Source: Bacteroidales bacterium
GTDB lineage: Bacteria; Bacteroidota; Bacteroidia; Bacteroidales; NBLH01
Assembly (NCBI GenBank): GCA_027083715.1
Contig: JALWNR010000727.1
Span: forward strand, 1 to 10,023
DNA length: 10,023 nucleotides
Direction of reading: 5' to 3'
Position numbers and translations under genes: made by a program. Below, piece after piece: positions 6,246-10,023 of this stretch. The notes under the pieces were generated by a model. That model searched no databases. It saw nothing but the letters and a program-made list of their open reading frames with translations, and was not told the DNA's origin. The stretch's first letter is position 1. Each line of letters starts with the position of its first letter.

Positions 6246-6279
6246 CAAAAATAGAGAATAATTCATTAAGCTAAACAAA
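6246..6279 (-). promoter_or_regulatory. Promoter of the thyA-folA operon
   Basis: On the minus strand TTTG (6279-6276) is followed, 22 bases on, by TATTTTTG (6253-6246), a perfect TAnnTTTG. The start of transcription would fall near 6240, giving a short leader of about 18 bases before the thyA ATG. Confidence 0.6.
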
Positions 6280-6284
6280 TTAAA

Positions 6285-6635
6285 ATGAAATCTACATTGT
6301 TTTTTGTCATTGCCTTGGTCTTTCTTAGTGCATGTAGTCCCATGAACCAGTTTATACCGGTAAGTTCGTCAACAAACCAAGTTTACGATATACAACAAAC
6401 CGAACCCGTAAAATTATATTTATCGGAAGTTACAGCTCCACCCTATCGGGAAGCAGGACTTATCAGAATTGGTATTTATGGGAACGATTTTATGTTTGCC
6501 GTTAAACAAGCACGAAAAACTGCGCTTGAAAGAAACTTAGACTGTCTTATTTATAAGCAAGTTGCCGTTGATGGCGGAGAGCATGCTTTTTATACCTTTG
6601 AATTTATCGGAGGGAAATTAATAAATAAAGAATAG
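6285..6635 (+). CDS. Small predicted lipoprotein
   Basis: Lipoprotein of 116 residues, function unknown. Signal peptide M1-A16 with lipobox L-S-A before Cys17, then S-P-M-N. The mature start lacks a clear acidic surface-export signal, so it may stay on the periplasmic side. After a linker to about 40, a compact alpha/beta domain is suggested: V-K-L-Y-L-S strand, G-L-I-R-I-G-I-Y strand near 58-65, an amphipathic helix A-V-K-Q-A-R-K-T-A-L-E-R at 72-83, then L-D-C-L-I-Y-K-Q-V strand and a final F-Y-T-F-E-F-I-G strand. This helix-then-'hydrophobic I-Y' order recalls small envelope lipoproteins of the RcsF/YbjQ-like shape, but that is a guess from layout, not a sequence match. It diverges from thyA with a gap of 62 bases. 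Confidence 0.7.
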   Translation: MKSTLFFVIALVFLSACSPMNQFIPVSSSTNQVYDIQQTEPVKLYLSEVTAPPYREAGLIRIGIYGNDFMFAVKQARKTALERNLDCLIYKQVAVDGGEHAFYTFEFIGGKLINKE

Positions 6636-6664
6636 CGTAATTGCCTATTATCAGACAATTACGC
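6635..6664. terminator. Hairpin between convergent genes, possible terminator
   Basis: GCGTAATTG (6635-6643) pairs perfectly with CAATTACGC (6656-6664) around a 12-base loop, beginning at the last base of the lipoprotein stop codon. No proper T-run follows on the plus strand and only a T-rich stretch on the minus strand, so termination is plausible but not clear-cut. Confidence 0.45.
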
Positions 6665-6679
6665 AGAACTCACTCAAAA

Positions 6680-6868
6680 TCAATCCTTTTTTTTACAAGT
6701 ACTTATCCCGAAAATCGGATATAAGGGACAAAAATTCATAAAAGCGGTTGCTAAGGGCACAATTGCCACCAATCCCCACCAACTTTGATAGTAATAACCT
6801 AGACCTGCAATAATAATTGCCAGAATAATTCGTATAATTTTGTCTGCTTTACCTACATTATGTTTCAT
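6680..6868 (-). CDS. DUF2892 (YgaP-type) inner-membrane protein
   Basis: Membrane protein of 62 residues with the DUF2892 pattern: a short basic N-terminus (M-K-H-N-V-G-K-A-D-K-I-I-R), a first membrane helix of I/L/A residues (about 14-26), a turn with Y-Y-Q-S-W-W-G, a second helix (about 33-43), then the conserved N-F-C-P-L-Y-P-I-F-G-I-S-T-C and a basic tail. The same domain forms the C-terminal membrane part of rhodanese YgaP; here it stands alone. The frame is open further upstream, to an ATG at 6934, but those 22 extra residues are unlike the family and an ATG at 6868 begins exactly where the family begins; a perfect -7 element also lies at 6905-6898, downstream of the longer start. It follows the Crp/Fnr gene by 69 bases. 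Two Cys residues in the C-terminal motif could be redox or sulfur relevant, though this is inference. Confidence 0.85.
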   Translation of the reverse strand: MKHNVGKADKIIRIILAIIIAGLGYYYQSWWGLVAIVPLATAFMNFCPLYPIFGISTCKKKD

Positions 6869-6897
6869 AACTATATAATTTTTGATGAATACTACGA

Positions 6898-6905
6898 CAA
6901 AATTA
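6898..6905 (-). promoter_or_regulatory. -7 element for the DUF2892 gene
   Basis: TAATTTTG on the minus strand fits TAnnTTTG exactly and predicts a start near 6891, about 23 bases before the ATG at 6868. The closest TTTG upstream (6935-6932) is 26 bases away, somewhat long, which would suit a promoter that needs an activator. Confidence 0.45.
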
Positions 6906-6925
6906 TTTAGCCTGAATCTAAATAA
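6903..6925. promoter_or_regulatory. 23-base inverted repeat: operator or weak terminator
   Basis: TTATTTAG (6903-6910) and CTAAATAA (6918-6925) are perfect complements around CCTGAAT. The repeat overlaps the start of the DUF2892 -7 element and sits 12 bases past the Crp/Fnr stop codon. As DNA it could be an operator; as minus-strand RNA it folds into an A-U rich stem followed by four Us, a weak terminator. Confidence 0.5.
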
Positions 6926-6937
6926 CGGTGACAAAAG

Positions 6938-7558
6938 TTACAAAACACCTATAATTTTAATTTTTCCACGGTATATTTTAATTTTTCCCTGACTTTCAAG
7001 TTTTTTAAGTAGCCTGGAAACTACTTCACGGGCTGTTCCAAGCTCGTCGGCTAGTTGTTGGTGGGTAATTTTTATTTCCTTATTGTCATTTTCAGCTTTT
7101 TCTTTGAGCCGCTCTATTAATCTAAAATCAATGTGTTTAAATGCTACTTCATCCAAAATGCTTAGTAATTCAACAAGCCGCTCATTGTATAATTTCATAA
7201 GAAAAGCACGCCAACTTACATATTTATTCATCCATTCCTTTATTTTTGAAGACGGAACAGCAATTAGCTCCGTATCTGTTTCCGTTAGTGCATAAACTTT
7301 ACTTTTCTCGTTATTAAAAGATGCAGTTATGGATAAAATACAACTTTCTGCGGGTGAGATATGATACAATAAAATTTCTTTATCACTTTCTGATTTCTTG
7401 ATTACTTTTATTTTTCCGCTTATAACCACCGGAATTACTTTTATATAACTTCCTGATTCTAATAAAACACTGTTTGCCGGTAAGCTGATACTTTTCATTT
7501 GATATAGTTCATCCAGCAATTCTGCTTCAAAAATTGACTTAAAAGCTTTATTTGGCAT
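6938..7558 (-). CDS. Crp/Fnr family transcription regulator
   Basis: Regulator of 206 residues: an N-terminal cyclic-nucleotide-type beta-roll (about 20-105), a dimer helix with R-L-V-E-L-L-S-I-L-D-E-V-A-F (about 127-140), and a C-terminal winged helix-turn-helix (I-T-H-Q-Q-L-A-D-E-L-G at 164-174, recognition helix T-A-R-E-V-V-S-R-L-L-K-K-L-E at 175-188, wing to 203). It has only one Cys (Cys73) and no Fnr-type cysteine cluster, and the phosphate cassette R-S-A typical of cAMP binding is replaced, so the signal is unknown; the subgroup is common in Bacteroidota and often tied to redox or nitrosative stress. The open frame continues five codons further to a TTG at 7573, but the ATG at 7558 is the usual start of the family. 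It begins 15 bases after the TPR gene, so it is the second gene of that operon. Confidence 0.9.
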   Translation of the reverse strand: MPNKAFKSIFEAELLDELYQMKSISLPANSVLLESGSYIKVIPVVISGKIKVIKKSESDKEILLYHISPAESCILSITASFNNEKSKVYALTETDTELIAVPSSKIKEWMNKYVSWRAFLMKLYNERLVELLSILDEVAFKHIDFRLIERLKEKAENDNKEIKITHQQLADELGTAREVVSRLLKKLESQGKIKIYRGKIKIIGVL

Positions 7559-7573
7559 GATGTTTTGAATCAA

Positions 7574-8263
7574 TTAAAATACCAGTTGATTGTAAAATGC
7601 AGCATTTTGTAATTGATGAAGAACTTCGTTTTTATCAATAAAGTTAGATGATTTAAGCTTATTGTACCAAATTTTTGCATTGGCAACATCATTTTTTTCA
7701 ATATAAACTTGGATTAAATCAATATAAAATTTTCCAAACGGATAATCAGGATATTTTTCCACAGCCTTTTTAAAAGCAAATATGGCAAAATCAAGTTTGT
7801 TCTCTTTATAATATTGGTAAGCTAAATTAATATCTTCATTAAGATCCTTGTTTAATATTACACCACTGATTGAAAAACAGTAATTATCACAGTTTTCAAC
7901 AATGTTTATGTATTTAGTTTTAGTATCAACAGGAGGAAAATATAATTGAAAAGTTAGTACTTCACCAATGCCTGCAAATTTATAGCTATCAGGGCAAACC
8001 GGAATGCCTTTTGAATAAAGCAAATGATATTTTTTCCCGCTTAATACATCCATAATGTAAATATTTTTGTCGGCACAAAAACTTCCTCCGGATGCTTTTT
8101 GGTTAGTGATGGATAATTCAACAACTGTTACATCGCCCATGCGCTCTATTTTATTTATTTTCATAGGATGAGTAGCCCATGCAAAGTTAGGAATATTTAG
8201 TTGTTGAGCACCAACTTGTAGTCCTGTAATTAAAAAAATTAGTGAAAAGATAAATTTTTTCAT
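7574..8263 (-). CDS. Secreted four-cysteine protein with a C-terminal TPR
   Basis: Exported protein of 229 residues, not assigned to a named family. Signal peptide residues 1-19 or 20 (M-K-K-F, hydrophobic run, V-G-A before Gln), no lipobox. The N-terminal domain (about 21-138) looks like a beta sandwich and contains four Cys: Cys63 in S-F-C-A-D-K, Cys90 in I-P-V-C-P-D, and Cys125 and Cys129 in E-N-C-D-N-Y-C-F-S-I. Cys63, Cys90 and the C-x3-C pair could form disulfides in the periplasm or, less likely, bind metal. Residues about 143-205 form one or two TPR-type helix pairs (L-A-Y-Q-Y-Y-K-E-N-K-L-D-F-A-I-F-A-F-K-K-A, then A-N-A-K-I-W-Y-N-K-L), suggesting a protein-binding role. It is the first gene of an operon with the Crp/Fnr regulator, 15 bases apart, so the pair may share a physiological cue. 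Confidence 0.75.
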   Translation of the reverse strand: MKKFIFSLIFLITGLQVGAQQLNIPNFAWATHPMKINKIERMGDVTVVELSITNQKASGGSFCADKNIYIMDVLSGKKYHLLYSKGIPVCPDSYKFAGIGEVLTFQLYFPPVDTKTKYINIVENCDNYCFSISGVILNKDLNEDINLAYQYYKENKLDFAIFAFKKAVEKYPDYPFGKFYIDLIQVYIEKNDVANAKIWYNKLKSSNFIDKNEVLHQLQNAAFYNQLVF

Positions 8264-8290
8264 ATCTAAAGCTTTTGCTTATAAAAACGT

Positions 8291-8321
8291 TAAATGTATT
8301 TAATAAGTATTAATAAACGAA
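8291..8321 (-). promoter_or_regulatory. Candidate promoter for the TPR-Crp/Fnr operon
   Basis: On the minus strand TTCG (8321-8318) is followed after 19 bases by TACATTTA (8298-8291), one mismatch in each box from TTTG and TAnnTTTG. The spacing is right and the leader would be about 20-25 bases. It abuts the terminator of the upstream gene. Confidence 0.3.
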
Positions 8322-8354
8322 AAAACCTGACAGGTTTTTAAGCCTGCCAGGTTT
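8320..8354 (-). terminator. Rho-independent terminator of the FadL-family gene
   Basis: On the minus strand AAACCTGGCAGG (8354-8343) pairs with CCTGTCAGGTTT (8334-8323) around an eight-base loop, 12 pairs with one G-U, and runs into a six-T tract (8325-8320) that overlaps the stem foot. Each arm also contains its own CCTGnCAGG palindrome, so two small hairpins could compete with the long one. Confidence 0.9.
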
Positions 8355-8376
8355 AGAGATGTCTTATCTAATACTT

Positions 8377-9957
8377 TTAGAAACTAAAATCTAAACCAAT
8401 TCCAATTCCCCATAGTTTAGTATCATAAGTTTGGGTATAGAAAGTAGTTGTTGTAACCGGATACTGAATGGTATTTTCAGCATACATTACATAATATCCA
8501 CCCAAGTTTAATTTAATCATATCGTTAATGCTGTATGCAAATCCGGCACCAAAAGTATTTGTATTTAAGCTATAGCTTAAATCTGTTTGATATTTATCAT
8601 TTACTCCGGTTTGCGAACCACTCCATCCGGCGCTAATCAATAAGGCATCAGATATAGTGTATTCTAAACCTAAACCATAAACCATATATCCAGCATCAAT
8701 AAAATCGTCTGCAGTAATGTCATCTCCTGTAAAAGGATTAGTACGTACCCAATCAACGTTTTTGTCAAAATAAGTTTCAAAATCAGCTTCAATACGCAAA
8801 GCATCTGTAACTTTAAAGCTTACACCACCTGATAATAATGCAGGGATGTCCGCATTTACTTCTGCTCCGTCAGGGAACATGGTCGTTGGTGTGCCTGTTA
8901 CAGGATCTACACCGGTAACAATATCTTTTGTTGTACTGTTTGTCAGAGTTAAAGCAGTTTTAAATTCATATTTTAAACCAATATTTAAGCGATCTTCCAT
9001 TAATGAAAGATTAACACCGATAATAGGCGTAATACCGGAACCTGTTTGCTCTGCATCCAGTTCTTGATCAGCCAGTGCTCCTGCTGCAGTGTACATATTT
9101 GTTGCAGCTCCATAAAATGCTGTCTGAGCATCTCCCATATTCATTTGGTCTATTTGTGCCTGTGTGTATCCTAATGCAATAAGTCCGTTTGTAACAGTTC
9201 CGTCCGGATCTGTAGCTCCATTAATAGGATATGCAGGGTCAAGTAGTTGCGCATCGAATGCAGCTTGTAAATTATCACCTCCTGCCTTTGTAGCATCAGC
9301 CATTGCGGTAACGGATGCATTTGTCAAAGGTGAGTTTGGGTCTGCTGTTTGTAATGTAACATCTCTGATATAGCCGCTATATGTATTTTTAGCCATAACA
9401 TAACGGGCACCTGCAAAAACAGAAATCATATCATTAATTTCATAGCTAATACCTCCCTGGATACCAAAATACACAGAAGAGCCTTCCAAATATGTATTAT
9501 AAGAATAAGCTCCTGTTGCACCAAGAGTTGCAAGAGCAGTTGGTAAAGAAGCAATACCCATTTCAATAGAAGGTACACCATCGTTAAATTCTGCACTACC
9601 TCCACCACCTACTGGGTAAAAACCAAATGAAAAAGCAAATTTTCCGGTCTTATAAGCTGCTGATACACTAGGATAAACAGGTGCAAAAACATCACCGTCA
9701 AAAGTTCTGCCTCCAAGAGCTGAGTTCGTAATACTTTTAGTTTGTCCAATAATTTGGTTACTTAATGACAAATGAAATCCATCTTCTAATTTTGTTAATG
9801 CTGCCGGGTTAAAAAATACAGCATCAATTTCAACAGTAGCATTTCTGTTCAGCATTCTTGTCCAGGCTGCACTTTGATTGGTATTGGTAACCAATCCACC
9901 GGCAAACATGCTGAATGTTAGAATAAAACTTAATAGTGTTAATGTAATTTTTTTCAT
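8377..9957 (-). CDS. FadL/OmpP1/TodX family outer-membrane channel
   Basis: Outer-membrane beta-barrel of 526 residues of the family that lets hydrophobic molecules (long-chain fatty acids, aromatic hydrocarbons) cross the outer membrane. Residues 1-19 are a signal peptide (M-K-K-I-T-L, hydrophobic run, M-F-A-G). The mature N-terminus has the family hatch with S-A-A-W-T-R-M (29-35) and the N-P-A-A motif at 50-53 (F-F-N-P-A-A-L-T). Alternating beta strands follow, and the chain ends L-D-F-S-F with a C-terminal Phe, the signal recognised by the BAM assembly machine. Residues about 205-308 break the barrel pattern: Ala-, Asp- and Gln-rich, apparently helical (A-M-A-D-A-T-K-A-G, G-Y-T-Q-A-Q-I-D-Q-M, A-Q-T-A-F-Y-G-A-A), with a Pro/Gly-rich middle, probably an extracellular loop or lid. 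The substrate is not readable. Transcribed alone, with a promoter and its own strong terminator. Confidence 0.92.
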   Translation of the reverse strand: MKKITLTLLSFILTFSMFAGGLVTNTNQSAAWTRMLNRNATVEIDAVFFNPAALTKLEDGFHLSLSNQIIGQTKSITNSALGGRTFDGDVFAPVYPSVSAAYKTGKFAFSFGFYPVGGGGSAEFNDGVPSIEMGIASLPTALATLGATGAYSYNTYLEGSSVYFGIQGGISYEINDMISVFAGARYVMAKNTYSGYIRDVTLQTADPNSPLTNASVTAMADATKAGGDNLQAAFDAQLLDPAYPINGATDPDGTVTNGLIALGYTQAQIDQMNMGDAQTAFYGAATNMYTAAGALADQELDAEQTGSGITPIIGVNLSLMEDRLNIGLKYEFKTALTLTNSTTKDIVTGVDPVTGTPTTMFPDGAEVNADIPALLSGGVSFKVTDALRIEADFETYFDKNVDWVRTNPFTGDDITADDFIDAGYMVYGLGLEYTISDALLISAGWSGSQTGVNDKYQTDLSYSLNTNTFGAGFAYSINDMIKLNLGGYYVMYAENTIQYPVTTTTFYTQTYDTKLWGIGIGLDFSF

Positions 9958-9989
9958 AATATATACTATTTAGGTTGTTAAATTTGGGA

Positions 9990-10021
9990 TAAATATACTA
10001 TTATATGTCAAAAAACACAAA
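9990..10021 (-). promoter_or_regulatory. Candidate promoter of the FadL-family gene
   Basis: On the minus strand TTTG (10021-10018) is followed after 20 bases by TATATTTA (9997-9990), which differs from TAnnTTTG at the last base only. The leader would be about 25-30 bases before the ATG at 9957. Confidence 0.45.
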
Positions 10022-10023
10022 TA

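Noticed and set aside
6869..6934. Longer N-terminus for the DUF2892 protein, starting at 6934
   Set aside because: The extra 22 residues do not resemble the family, the start would lie upstream of the likely promoter, and the ATG at 6868 begins at the family's conserved start.
6938..7558. True oxygen-sensing Fnr with an iron-sulfur cluster
   Set aside because: Only one Cys is present and the N-terminal cysteine cluster is missing.
7559..7573. TTG start for the Crp/Fnr protein at 7573
   Set aside because: It directly follows the stop codon of the preceding gene and adds five residues with no family support; the ATG at 7558 is a better choice.
7568..7591. AATCAA-N12-TTGATT inverted repeat as an Fnr-type operator of the regulator gene
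   Set aside because: The spacing of 12 does not fit the TTGAT-N4-ATCAA site, the arms are in the opposite order, and the site overlaps the end of the upstream coding sequence.
1..10023. CRISPR array, tRNA, rRNA or defence island
   Set aside because: No regularly spaced repeats, no cloverleaf-like sequence and no nuclease, methylase or toxin-type genes are visible on either strand.

Overview
The window looks like chromosomal DNA of a Bacteroidota member, probably in or near the Bacteroidales or Marinilabiliales. The evidence is AT-rich sequence, start codons preceded by A-rich leaders rather than Shine-Dalgarno sequences, several matches to the Bacteroidota promoter (TTTG, about 20 bases, TAnnTTTG), a lipoprotein with a surface-export-like signal (C-E-K-D), and lineage-restricted families (DUF4294, a Bacteroidota-type FadL porin, a Crp/Fnr subfamily). 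The exact genus cannot be read from this stretch.

Left part, plus strand (1-3579): a secreted DUF3108/TapB-like protein closed by a strong terminator; a complete biotin carboxylase (AccC/PccA type) with no carrier or carboxyltransferase partner in view; then a tight pair, a secreted DUF4294 protein and a CYTH-domain protein 6 bases apart. A gene-free stretch of about 260 bases follows, with a tandem imperfect repeat and a possible insertion-sequence scar, ending in the terminator of the next, opposite-strand gene.

Middle (3841-6635): on the minus strand, thyA and folA form the classic thymidylate operon. ThyA methylates dUMP and releases dihydrofolate, which FolA reduces back to tetrahydrofolate. 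Downstream of it on the same strand is an unrelated surface lipoprotein with an internal Cys-bounded duplication. A small lipoprotein gene diverges from thyA; the promoter candidates for the two genes appear to interlock.

Right part, minus strand (6680-9957): a FadL/OmpP1 outer-membrane channel closed by a strong terminator; then a secreted four-cysteine TPR protein, a Crp/Fnr regulator and a DUF2892 membrane protein in one direction. The DUF2892 gene appears to have its own promoter, overlapped by a 23-base inverted repeat that could be an operator for the neighbouring regulator or a weak terminator.

Most of the window is ordinary housekeeping and envelope content. I see no defence system, CRISPR array, RNA gene or intact mobile element. 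The best leads are the regulatory inverted repeat near the Crp/Fnr gene, the interlocked promoters at thyA, and the Cys-bounded duplication in the lipoprotein.
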